Below the pieces are notes generated by a model that ran no database searches, was not told the DNA's origin, and worked only from the letters and a program-made list of their open reading frames with translations. Position numbers and translations under genes: made by a program. From Solirubrobacteraceae bacterium (GTDB lineage: Bacteria > Actinomycetota > Thermoleophilia > Solirubrobacterales > Solirubrobacteraceae), in NCBI GenBank assembly GCA_017882455.1, contig JADGPL010000008.1:78107-142106 (forward strand): a stretch of 64,000 nt of DNA, written 5' to 3'. Shown piece by piece: positions 37,771 through 45,857 of this stretch (its first letter is position 1; the number at the start of each line of letters is the position of its first letter).

Positions 37771-38574
37771 ATGGCGTTGCCGCTCGAGATCAGCCAAAAG
37801 CAGTACGAGAAGGAGCTGCTGCGCCTGCAGACCGAGCTGGTCCTCATGCAGGAGTGGATCGTCGCCGAAGGCAGGCGCCTGATCGTGGTCTTCGAGGGAC
37901 GCGACACCGCGGGCAAGGACGGGGTGATCAAGCGCATCGTCGCCTACCTGAACCCGCGCACCTGCCGGATCGTGGCCGTCCCCACGCCGAGCGAGCGCGA
38001 GCGGAGCGAGTGGTACTTCCAGCGCTACGTCGCGCACCTGCCCGCGGCCGGCGAGATCGTGCTGTTCGACCGCAGCTGGTACAACCGCGCCGGGGTGGAG
38101 CGAGTGATGGGCTTCTGCACCGAGGCCGAGTACGAGGAGTTCCTGCGCTTCTGCCCCGAGTTCGAGCAGGCGCTCGTGAACGACGGGATCATGCTCGTGA
38201 AGTACTGGCTCTCGGTCAGCGACCGCGAGCAGGAGCGGCGCTTCGATAACCGGCTCACCGATCCCCGCAAGCGCTGGAAGTTCAGCCCGATCGACCTGCA
38301 GGCGCGCGCCCGCTGGGTGGACTACGCACAGGCCAAGGACGTGATGTTCGAGCGCACGGACAGCGAGTCGAGCCCGTGGTACGTGGTGGAGGCAGACGAC
38401 AAGCGCACAGCTCGCCTGAACCTGATCAGCCACCTGCTCTCGATCGTTCCCTACGAGCATCTCGACAAGGCCAAGACGGTGAAGCTACCCCCACGCCAAA
38501 GTCGCAAGTACGAGCGGCCGTCGCGGCTCACCGAACGGCTGGTACCGACGCGCTACCAGGTCGATGAACACTAG
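37771..38574 (+). CDS. ppk2: Polyphosphate kinase 2 family protein
   Basis: A class I-like PPK2 that moves phosphate between polyphosphate and nucleotides. Walker A FEGRDTAGKDGVIKRI is near residues 43-58, the lid module has YFQRYVAHLP, and Walker B is LFDRSWYNRAGVERVMGF, followed by WRFSPID-like WKFSPIDLQARARW. About 267 residues, a normal single-domain length. ATG 37771 has GGAAG ten bases upstream; ATG 37762 is in frame but too close to it. Confidence 0.93.
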   Translation: MALPLEISQKQYEKELLRLQTELVLMQEWIVAEGRRLIVVFEGRDTAGKDGVIKRIVAYLNPRTCRIVAVPTPSERERSEWYFQRYVAHLPAAGEIVLFDRSWYNRAGVERVMGFCTEAEYEEFLRFCPEFEQALVNDGIMLVKYWLSVSDREQERRFDNRLTDPRKRWKFSPIDLQARARWVDYAQAKDVMFERTDSESSPWYVVEADDKRTARLNLISHLLSIVPYEHLDKAKTVKLPPRQSRKYERPSRLTERLVPTRYQVDEH

Positions 38575-38613
38575 CTCGCCGACGGGCGAACGCCAGCACC
38601 TGCCCCGCTCCCG

Positions 38614-39006
38614 CTAGCGCACGACCCGCAGGGTGGCCTGCATGCCGAGCTTCGCGTGTTCGGGGAGCGAGCACCACAGGCGATAGATCCCGGGCTTCAT
38701 CCGCACCACGCCGTCCCAGCGCCTTCCGGGCGTGAGTTCGGGCGTCGTGACTTCGCCGCGGGAGCCCAGCGCGACGAGCCGCAGATCGTGCGGATCCATG
38801 CCGCGGTCGATCGCCTCGAGGCTGACCGGTCCGGCCTTGACCACGCCGCGGGAGAGGATCAGGCGGTACTCGACCTGGATCACCTGCAGGTGCGAGCTGG
38901 CGGCGGCCGCGCGAGCCGCGCCCGCGTTGGAGCGTCCCGGCGCGCTCGCGGCGATCGCGAGCCCATAGGCTGCGGCGAGGAGGCCACCCAGCATCGCGAT
39001 GCGCAC
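38614..39006 (-). CDS. Secreted cupredoxin-like copper protein
   Basis: A 130-residue exported protein with a signal peptide (RIAMLGGLLAAAYGLAIAASA) and a single cupredoxin domain. Candidate type 1 copper ligands are His in MDPHDLRLV and Cys, His and Met in WCSLPEHAKLGM. GTG 39006 starts six bases after the DUF1501 stop; the longer ORF overlaps it. Gene order suggests it serves the DUF1800/DUF1501 pair, perhaps as an electron carrier. Confidence 0.82.
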   Translation of the reverse strand: MRIAMLGGLLAAAYGLAIAASAPGRSNAGAARAAAASSHLQVIQVEYRLILSRGVVKAGPVSLEAIDRGMDPHDLRLVALGSRGEVTTPELTPGRRWDGVVRMKPGIYRLWCSLPEHAKLGMQATLRVVR

Positions 39007-39011
39007 CCGTC

Positions 39012-40424
39012 TCAACGAACGACCTGCGCGCGCGGCAGCCCCGTGGCGCCGGGGATGATCTGAGCTGCTTCCTGGCCCAGCCACTGCTCCAGCAGCGAGC
39101 AGTAAAGACCGCGGAAGTCAGAGGTGGCGCGCACGTTGCCCAACGAGTCCAGGCCGCCGGCCAGGCCCGGCCACTCGCCGATCATCGTGCCGGCGGCCCG
39201 GGTTCCCATCACGAACGCGCAGCCCGCCGCGCCGTGATCGGTGCCGCCCGAGGCGTTCTCCTGCGGACGGCGCCCGAACTCCGACCACACGAGCGTGAGC
39301 ACTCGATCGGCGAGCCCCCGCGCCTCGAGATCGCGCTGGAATGCGTAGAGCGTCCTGGCCGCCTCGTCCAGGCCGGTGTTGAGAGCGGTCACCTGACTGT
39401 CGTGGGTGTCGAAGACCGATTCGGTCGAGATGCTCACGCATTTCATCGGCAGCCCCGCACCCAGCATCTGTGCGATTCCCGCCATGCGCGCGGGGAACCG
39501 GTCCGAGCCGCTGGGGTAGCCGGCGGGTAGCGCCGGGGCGCCGCCTTCAGAGCTCGGCTGGAAGGGCAGCAGCTGGCGCCGCAGCGTGCTCGACATCAGC
39601 GCCGCCTGGCCCGACTGCGCCATCGCCTGATCGCCCGAGCGGGCACCGAGCTGCCCGAGGGCGTCGAAGTAGTCGTACATGATCGTCTGCGGCGGCCCCC
39701 AGACGCCGCGCGCGTAGAAGGAGTAGGAGGAGGGTGTGTCGATCGTGGCCACGGGCATGCGCGCGGTTGCCAGCGCGGGCTGCAGCGCCTCGTCGAGGCA
39801 CAGCCCCTGAAGCGGGTTGTCGGCGCTGCCCACCAGATCGAGATAGCGGCCCATCCAGCCGGTGAGCAGCTCGGCCTGGGTGGCGCCGACCTCCCAGAAG
39901 TGCCGGCTCGTGAAGTGCGACTGGTCGGGGTCGGTGTAGCCGACGGCGGGCAGCACGCTGAGCTTGCCCTCCGCGTGCAGCTGGGCCAACGGAGTGGCCA
40001 CCGGATGCCAGTGCAGGCGCGGGTCCTCGGTGAACGCCGGCCCGGCGCCTTCGGGCAGCGCGAGCACCGGGCGGTACTTGGTGTAGAGAGGATCGCCCAC
40101 CGGATACAGGACCGACATCGAGTCGATCCCTCCCTGCAGGTACACGCTCACCAGCACAGGCTGTGCGGGAGCGGCGGCGGCGCGAGCGATCCCTTCCTCG
40201 AAGGTGGACGGGTCGAGCACGCGCCCGGCGCCGTATACCGACAGCGCGAGCCCGGCCGAGGCGAGCAGGAAGCCCCGCCTGGAGAGGCCCGTACCGGCCG
40301 GCGTCGGCATCCCCGGCTCGATCGCCGGCAGCCCCCGCCCCGCCTGGGCGGCGGCGTGACGGAGCAGCTCGGCGCGGTTGAAGCCCTGGCAGGCACAGGA
40401 GCGTGAGGGGTTGGGCGCGCTCAT
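39012..40424 (-). CDS. Tat-exported DUF1501 protein
   Basis: A 470-residue protein of the DUF1501 (alkaline-phosphatase-like fold) family, with a twin-arginine signal SRRGFLLASAGLALSVYGAG near residues 48-67. Typical features follow: YLQGGIDSMSVLYPVGDPLYTKYRP, RLHWHPVATPLAQLHAEGKL, DQSHFTSRHFWE, VLTLVWSEFGRRPQENASGGTDHGAAGCAFVMG. The family almost always pairs with DUF1800, as here; biochemical activity is not established. One base separates it from the DUF1800 stop. Confidence 0.92.
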   Translation of the reverse strand: MSAPNPSRSCACQGFNRAELLRHAAAQAGRGLPAIEPGMPTPAGTGLSRRGFLLASAGLALSVYGAGRVLDPSTFEEGIARAAAAPAQPVLVSVYLQGGIDSMSVLYPVGDPLYTKYRPVLALPEGAGPAFTEDPRLHWHPVATPLAQLHAEGKLSVLPAVGYTDPDQSHFTSRHFWEVGATQAELLTGWMGRYLDLVGSADNPLQGLCLDEALQPALATARMPVATIDTPSSYSFYARGVWGPPQTIMYDYFDALGQLGARSGDQAMAQSGQAALMSSTLRRQLLPFQPSSEGGAPALPAGYPSGSDRFPARMAGIAQMLGAGLPMKCVSISTESVFDTHDSQVTALNTGLDEAARTLYAFQRDLEARGLADRVLTLVWSEFGRRPQENASGGTDHGAAGCAFVMGTRAAGTMIGEWPGLAGGLDSLGNVRATSDFRGLYCSLLEQWLGQEAAQIIPGATGLPRAQVVR

Positions 40425-40425
40425 C

Positions 40426-41829
40426 TCAGCTCGTCTGGTAGTCGGGGGTGGCCACGACCAGGGCGCGCAACGCGTTGACGGCGAGGACCGGGTACTGCTC
40501 GCGCTCCCACGATGCGCTCGCGGCGTCCACGGCCGCCGCCTTCGCGTAGGAGGCGAGCGCGCGGCGGGTGGCCGGGCTGACGCTTGGATCCCCCCAGAAG
40601 GAAAGCGCCTGCCTGGTGAGCGCCTGCGGATCGACCGGCGCCGGCTTCTTCGTGGCGGCCGTCTTGAGCTCGCGCTTTTCGTCGATCACGCCCGCGGCCA
40701 GGTTGAAGCGCGCGAGCCACGTTCCCGTGTTCAGCCAGCGGCCTTCTTCCCACCCGGCGACGTTGGGCGGGTAGAAAGGGGTCTGCCCGATCAGGCTCGA
40801 CTCCCAGGCCCAGGCGTCGGTGTCGATGTAGCGACCGATGCCGCGCAGCATCCCGGCGAGCTGCACGATCGGAGGCTTGACCATGCGCGGCCCGGCCTGC
40901 ACGAGAGGATGCATCAGCATCGCCTCCACGAGCGGGCGGATCTGCTTGCCGGTCGCCGCGTACATGCGCTCGGCTGCGCGCAGATCGCGCCTCGACAGGG
41001 GCTCGGGGCAGAGGTAGGACCACAGCTTCGTGACGAAATGGCGCGGGTGGTCGGGATGTTCGAGGACGAGGCGCACGCTGTCGCGCCATCCGAAGCGCCC
41101 CCGCTGGCCGTAGATCGTCTTGACGCCGGCGTCGTGCTGGGTGGCGTCGAAGTGGAAGTCCTGCGGCTGTCCTGTGGCCGGGTTCCACGTGTAGGCCCAG
41201 CCGGTCAGCGCTCGGGCATGTTCGCGCACGTCGCGCTCGCTGTAGCCATTGCCGGCCCCGAGCGTGAACAGCTCCTGCATCTCGCGCGCGTAGTTCTCGT
41301 TGGGCGCTTCCTTGGTGCTGCCGGCGCCCGAGAGCCAGATCAGCATCGCCGGATCGATCGTCATCGCGGTCAACATCTGCGGAAAGCTCGACAGCGACAG
41401 CGAGCGCTGGGTCTGGTTCTGGGCGATCATCAGCCGCTGAGAGTCCACGAGCTCGTTGCTCGTCGCAAACCAGTCGTGCCAGATCAGCGTCATGCGCTCG
41501 ATCAGGGGAGCGCGACTGCGCACCATGCGATCGAGCCACCAGAGCACGTCGTTGCCCCACACGTCATACGGCGCGATCGGCTGGCCGTTCTGGAGCGTGG
41601 GAGCAGGTCCGTGCAGGGTGCGCTGCGCGGGGCGGGTCAGCGACAGCACAGCCGCGCGCATGCCGTTCTTCGCGAGCGCGGCCGCCTGCCCCGGTTTGGG
41701 ACCGAACCCGGCGCGCCACAGCAGGCGCTCGGCCTGCTCGACGCCGAACCTTCCCGAGTACACGGGCAGCGGGTCGTTGACGGGCCCGGAGCGGCGAACG
41801 CGCGGGCGCCGCGTACTGGTTTGGGGCAT
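40426..41829 (-). CDS. DUF1800 protein
   Basis: A 467-residue helical protein of the DUF1800 family: FGVEQAERLLWRAGFGPKPGQAAALAKNG, WLDRMVRSRAPLIERMTLIWHDWFATS, LWLSGAGSTKEAPNENYAREMQELFTLGAGNGYSERDVREHARALTGW, and VAGWEEGRWLNTGTWLARFN are all typical. First gene of a three-gene operon with DUF1501 and a cupredoxin. The function of the family is unknown. Confidence 0.92.
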   Translation of the reverse strand: MPQTSTRRPRVRRSGPVNDPLPVYSGRFGVEQAERLLWRAGFGPKPGQAAALAKNGMRAAVLSLTRPAQRTLHGPAPTLQNGQPIAPYDVWGNDVLWWLDRMVRSRAPLIERMTLIWHDWFATSNELVDSQRLMIAQNQTQRSLSLSSFPQMLTAMTIDPAMLIWLSGAGSTKEAPNENYAREMQELFTLGAGNGYSERDVREHARALTGWAYTWNPATGQPQDFHFDATQHDAGVKTIYGQRGRFGWRDSVRLVLEHPDHPRHFVTKLWSYLCPEPLSRRDLRAAERMYAATGKQIRPLVEAMLMHPLVQAGPRMVKPPIVQLAGMLRGIGRYIDTDAWAWESSLIGQTPFYPPNVAGWEEGRWLNTGTWLARFNLAAGVIDEKRELKTAATKKPAPVDPQALTRQALSFWGDPSVSPATRRALASYAKAAAVDAASASWEREQYPVLAVNALRALVVATPDYQTS

Positions 41830-41941
41830 CCTCTGAATGCTCGGCTAGTCGCGAGGTCCGGTCAATCGGTAATCCGTCTAGACGGTGTTCGCGCACATCC
41901 GCTGGATTCCCTGCCTGCGCGCCATGCAATCCGCGCTTCAG

Positions 41942-42568
41942 CTACTCCTCGGGGAGGGCGTGGTGGCCGGGCCAGCTCTGATACGGGATCCGCGTGATCT
42001 CGCGCACCCTCCCGATCTCGCTCCACTGATCGCGACCGAGACGTGCCAGCGGCTGCAGCCGCTCGATCGCCGGATGCCCGCCCTCGAGCACCTCCTCGGC
42101 GATGGCCGCCGCGACGACACGGCCGAGCACCACGGTGGAGACGCCGATGGTCGAGGTGTCGTGCAGGACGCACTCGAGCGCCACGGGCGAGCCGGCGACC
42201 CGCGGAGGGCTCACGCGCAGGCTGGGCTCACGCTCGATCCCGACGGCGTCGAACTCGCTCTGATCGGGAGGGAAGGCGGTGGCGGACGCGTTGATCTGCT
42301 CGAACATCCACCGTGGAGCGAGGTTGACGACGAACTCGCCTGTGGCCTGCACGTTGTTGAGCGAGTCCTTGCGCCCGACCGAAGTGAACTGGACGACGGG
42401 AGGGTCGATCGCCGCGACCGTGAAGAACGAGTGGGGCGCGAGGTTGTCCACCCCGCCGGCCGAGCGCGAGGAGACCCAGGCGATCGGACGCGGGACGACC
42501 ACGGCGGTGAGCAGTTTGTAGAAGGCCGAGACGCCGAGCTCGTCCGGGTCGATGTCCACGCGAGCCAT
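41942..42568 (-). CDS. Flavin reductase-like split-barrel protein
   Basis: A 208-residue FMN-binding split-barrel protein: LTAVVVPRPIAWVSSRSAGGVDNLAPHSFFTVAAIDPPVVQFTSVGRKDSLNNVQATGEFVVNL matches the DIM6/NTAB flavin-reductase-like family. Members reduce FMN or bind it in small oxidoreductases. Monocistronic by context. Confidence 0.88.
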   Translation of the reverse strand: MARVDIDPDELGVSAFYKLLTAVVVPRPIAWVSSRSAGGVDNLAPHSFFTVAAIDPPVVQFTSVGRKDSLNNVQATGEFVVNLAPRWMFEQINASATAFPPDQSEFDAVGIEREPSLRVSPPRVAGSPVALECVLHDTSTIGVSTVVLGRVVAAAIAEEVLEGGHPAIERLQPLARLGRDQWSEIGRVREITRIPYQSWPGHHALPEE

Positions 42569-42626
42569 CGCCTGGACCTTAGCGCCCGCTCCCGGAGGCG
42601 CCGCCGGGCCTTCCTAACCTCTCTGT

Positions 42627-43871
42627 GTGCACAGCAGCGAGACCGCCACCCAGACCCCCCGGCCCATGCCCAGACGGCTGGTGGCGCTGATGGCGTTCGC
42701 GTGCGGAGCGGCGGTGGCGAACATCTACTACGCCCAGCCGCTGCTCAGCACGATCGCCCACGACTTCGCCGTCTCCGACGGCACCGCCGGCCTGCTCGTC
42801 ACGGCCTCGCAGGTGGGCTATGCGGTGGGACTGGTGCTGCTCGTCCCGCTCGGCGACCTGTTGGAGCGCCGCCGCCTGATCGTGCGAATACTGTTCGTCA
42901 CCGCGCTCGCACTGGCGGCCACGGCAGCGAGCCCCGACTTCGTGCTCCTCGCCGGCGCGCTGGTCGTGGTCGGCGTGACCTCGGTCGTGGCGCAGATCCT
43001 GGTGCCGCTGGCGAGCACGCTCGCCGCCGAGGAGGAACGCGGCAAGGTGGTCGGCAACGTCATGAGCGGGCTGCTGGTCGGCATCCTGGTTGCGCGGACC
43101 GCCAGCGGGATCATCTCCGCGGCCGGAGGCTGGCGGCTCGTGTTCGCGCTCTCGGCGGGACTGATGCTGGCGCTCGCGGCGGTGCTGCGCGGCGCCCTGC
43201 CCGAGGTCCGGCCCACCACCGACGTCTCCTATCCGGGGTTGCTGCGCTCGGTTGGGCACCTCGTCGCCGAGCAGCCAACGCTGCGGATGCGCATGCTCTA
43301 CGGCACGCTCGGCATGGGGCAGTTCAGCGTCCTGTGGACCACGATCGCGTTCCTGCTGGCCGGATCGCCCTACCACTACGGCGACGCCACGATCGGCCTC
43401 TTCGGACTCGTGGGCCTCGTCGGGGCGCTGGCCGCGCAGGCGGCGGGACGCATGGCCGATCGCGGGCACCACCATCGCTCCACCGGAGTGTTCTTCTTCG
43501 CAATGCTGATCTCCTGGGCTCTGATCGCAACCGGGAAGAGCTCGCTGGCCGCGCTGATCATCGGCATCACGCTCCTGGACTTCGGCATCCAGGGCGCCCA
43601 GATCACCAACCAGAGCGTCATCTACTCGCTCGTGCCCTCGGCTCGCAGTCGCCTGACGACCGCGTACATGACATCCGTGTTCGCATCGGCGGCCATCTGC
43701 TCGGCGCTCGCCTCGGCGATCTACGACACCGGCGGCTGGCGTGGGGTCGCGGCGCTCGGCGGGGGACTGGCCGCACTTGGCTTGCTCCTGTGGCTCGCCG
43801 AGCAGTGGCTGGCGCGGCGCCGCGCTGGGGTCATTTGGGAGCGACGATCGCCACCGCTGCCTCCGGGGTGA
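42627..43871 (+). CDS. MFS transporter (DHA1-like, 12 TM)
   Basis: A 414-residue major facilitator. The first helix AFACGAAVANIYYAQPLLSTIA and motif A-like VLLVPLGDLLERRRLIV match the YtfL/YgaY-like multidrug group with NIYYAQPLL. About 12 hydrophobic helices. GTG 42627. The 3' end overlaps the 3' end of the encapsulin gene on the opposite strand by 41 bp, which is unusual but both reading frames look real. Substrate unknown. Confidence 0.9.
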   Translation: MHSSETATQTPRPMPRRLVALMAFACGAAVANIYYAQPLLSTIAHDFAVSDGTAGLLVTASQVGYAVGLVLLVPLGDLLERRRLIVRILFVTALALAATAASPDFVLLAGALVVVGVTSVVAQILVPLASTLAAEEERGKVVGNVMSGLLVGILVARTASGIISAAGGWRLVFALSAGLMLALAAVLRGALPEVRPTTDVSYPGLLRSVGHLVAEQPTLRMRMLYGTLGMGQFSVLWTTIAFLLAGSPYHYGDATIGLFGLVGLVGALAAQAAGRMADRGHHHRSTGVFFFAMLISWALIATGKSSLAALIIGITLLDFGIQGAQITNQSVIYSLVPSARSRLTTAYMTSVFASAAICSALASAIYDTGGWRGVAALGGGLAALGLLLWLAEQWLARRRAGVIWERRSPPLPPG

Positions 43872-44640
43872 GCACGCGGAAGCTGAAGGACTGCTCCATG
43901 TAGAGCGTGACCGTGTCGAGGTCGTGCGTGAGATAGCCCACGGAGAGGTCCTGGCCGGATTCGAAGGCGAAGTCCCCCCCGCGCATGCTCATCACGACCG
44001 CGCCTTTGACGCCAGGAGCCCACACGATCGGCCCCTGGAGGATCTTGCGCACGTGGTCGAGGAGCGGATAGCCGCCGTGCTCGGAGGTCTCGACCACGCG
44101 CGTGTAGTCCTCGCGCCCGAGGGCGATGCCGTAGGGACCGCCGATGCCATTGCGAAGGAGCAGCTCGACGGCGCGGGCGACGTGGGATGGATAGCCGTCG
44201 AAGCTCCGTCCCCGTCCGATCGGCTTGTGGGGCGAGCTCTTGGCGATCCCCTCCACCCCGGCCTTCGGCCACGAGTGGAACACGGCAACGTTCTCGGCCT
44301 CGACCATTCGCTGCGCGGCCCCATCGAGATCCTCGAAGTCCACATCCTCGGCACCACGGTCTCCCGCGCGGAGCTCCTCGCGCGTGACCGAGAAGCGCGA
44401 GCGCAGCTCCAACAGCGGCAGGACCACGCGGCGGCTCGCCTCCACGCCGGGCAACTCGCTCACGTCGGCGCCCTCGACGCGGCCGAGGTTGGTGGCCGAG
44501 TGCTCCCAGCCGCGCGGACCGGCGAAATCCACGAGGCGACGGGCGGCGAGGCCGGGGAGCAGCCGCTCGCGGGCCTCCTCGTCGATGAGCTTCCAGCCCT
44601 CCGGCGTGATGGGCGCGTGCTCGCGCAGCAGGTGACTCAC
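43831..44640 (-). CDS. Encapsulin nanocompartment shell protein
   Basis: A 269-residue HK97-fold shell protein of family 1 encapsulins (Linocin_M18-like). Marks include LRREHAPIT-like LLREHAPITPEGWKLIDEEARERLLPGLAARRLVDFAGPRGWE at the N-terminus, GAAQRMVEAENVAVFHS, and GGDFAFESGQDLSVGYLTHDLDTVTLYMEQSFSFRVLTPEAAV at the C-terminus. It self-assembles into a protein cage. The ATG overlaps the stop of the ferritin-like cargo gene (ATGA), fixing the partnership. Confidence 0.96.
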   Translation of the reverse strand: MSHLLREHAPITPEGWKLIDEEARERLLPGLAARRLVDFAGPRGWEHSATNLGRVEGADVSELPGVEASRRVVLPLLELRSRFSVTREELRAGDRGAEDVDFEDLDGAAQRMVEAENVAVFHSWPKAGVEGIAKSSPHKPIGRGRSFDGYPSHVARAVELLLRNGIGGPYGIALGREDYTRVVETSEHGGYPLLDHVRKILQGPIVWAPGVKGAVVMSMRGGDFAFESGQDLSVGYLTHDLDTVTLYMEQSFSFRVLTPEAAVAIVAPK

Positions 44641-45035
44641 AGCCCCTCCCCTCTCAGGCTCCCGATCCCCAGCGATCCGCTGTCGGCGAGCGGCTCGAGC
44701 TCGCTCGTCTCACCCTCCTCATCGCCGGCAGCGGCCTCGGCGGCCTCGCCGTGCTCGACGATGTCGCCGTCCTGGAAGAGCACCCCGCGAGCGATCTCCC
44801 GCCACTTGGGCGTTCGCCTGAGGAGGAACTCGAGGTCCATGCTGAAGTGCTTGTACTCCTCGCCAACGGCGTCTGCCATCACCGCCCGCGCTTCCGGATC
44901 GCGCTCGACGGCCAGGCGCTGCTGATACCAGCCGATGGCCTCGGCCTCCTCGGTCAGGGAGGCGCACAACCGAGCGAACGTGCGCGTCTGCTCGGGCAGC
45001 TCCTGCGGCGGCTCGTGGTACTGGTCGAAGCCCAT
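44637..45035 (-). CDS. Encapsulated ferritin-like cargo protein
   Basis: A 132-residue EncFtn. Residues E29, E30, E32, W36, E60 and H63 fall in the positions of the ferroxidase ligands and nearby Trp of the Rhodospirillum rubrum protein, offset by two. The C-terminus carries an Asp/Glu-rich linker and the cargo-loading peptide GSLGIGSLRGEGL. It oxidises Fe(II), with mineral stored in the encapsulin shell. ATG 45035 has AGGAGG six bases upstream; the ORF track start at 45107 is too early. Confidence 0.95.
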   Translation of the reverse strand: MGFDQYHEPPQELPEQTRTFARLCASLTEEAEAIGWYQQRLAVERDPEARAVMADAVGEEYKHFSMDLEFLLRRTPKWREIARGVLFQDGDIVEHGEAAEAAAGDEEGETSELEPLADSGSLGIGSLRGEGL

Positions 45036-45227
45036 CGGTTTCCTCCTGTGCGGACATGGTGGCGCGCTACGGGAGAGAGACGCCCGCAAACGCTCCTGCG
45101 GAACCATCGCGCACGCTACACCCTCTCCGGCATCGCGGCTTCCCGGCGATTCGGCGCGCTAGCGTCTTCCGAGCGATGAGCATCGAGCGCGAACGCGAGA
45201 GCTTCGGACGCCGACGGGCGGCTGGGC

Positions 45228-45857
45228 GTGGCTGAGCGCCCTCATGGCGCCCCGGCGCCGGCGACCGACACGGAGATCGTGGGCGCCGACTGGTACGGCG
45301 CGGACCTCGCCGCCCAAAGCCACGAGCGGGTGGCGTTCAGCGAAGTAGACATGATCGAGTCCTCGAGCAGGGGCGCGACGTTCTCGGAATGCGCGTTCAG
45401 GGAGTGTCGCTTCAATGCCTCCCGGCACCGCGACTCGGCGTTCCTGAACTGCAGGTTCGTGCGCTGCACGTTCTTCGACGCGAGCTTCGTGGACTGCAAG
45501 CTCGTGGGGAGCATGTTCGACCGCTGCGAGTTTGGCGTCTTCACGTGCGAGGGCGGGGACTGGTCGTTCGTGGGCCTAGCGGGCGCGGACCTGCGCCGTG
45601 CGCGCTTCAGCGGCGTGCGCATGCGCGAGGCCGATCTCACGGGAGCCCGCTGCGCCGGGGCGCTTCTGCACGAGGTCGATCTCTCAGGAGCATGGCTTCA
45701 CCGCGTCGACTTCTCCGGCGCCGACCTGCGCGGATCGGACATCTCCGCGCTCGCTCCCGCGACGGTGGAGCTTCGCGGCACGATCGTGGATCCCGATCAG
45801 ACGATGGTGATCGCGGCCGCGCTCGGCCTCGACGTGCGATCCGAGGATCGCTCCTAG
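45228..45857 (+). CDS. Pentapeptide-repeat protein
   Basis: A 209-residue protein made largely of A(D/N)LxX-type repeats: FSECAFRECRFNASRHRDSAFLNCRFVRCTFFDASF then GADLRRARFSGVRMREADLTGARCAGALLHEVDLSGAWLHRVDFSGADLRGSDIS. It folds into a right-handed quadrilateral beta-helix. Some family members mimic DNA and protect gyrase, but that cannot be inferred here. The stop overlaps the stop of the convergent aminopeptidase gene in a CTAG. Confidence 0.9.
   Translation: MAERPHGAPAPATDTEIVGADWYGADLAAQSHERVAFSEVDMIESSSRGATFSECAFRECRFNASRHRDSAFLNCRFVRCTFFDASFVDCKLVGSMFDRCEFGVFTCEGGDWSFVGLAGADLRRARFSGVRMREADLTGARCAGALLHEVDLSGAWLHRVDFSGADLRGSDISALAPATVELRGTIVDPDQTMVIAAALGLDVRSEDRS

Noticed and set aside
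35664-38249. 861-aa plus-strand ORF over the transglutaminase and flippase genes
   Set aside because: It is the antisense shadow of two genes with clear domains. The product is a His/Arg/Gln-rich sequence without any motif, typical of reverse frames in high-GC DNA.
41885-43903. 672-aa plus-strand ORF over the flavin reductase and MFS genes
   Set aside because: Low-complexity Arg-rich translation; the MFS protein in another plus frame and the split-barrel protein on the minus strand explain the region.
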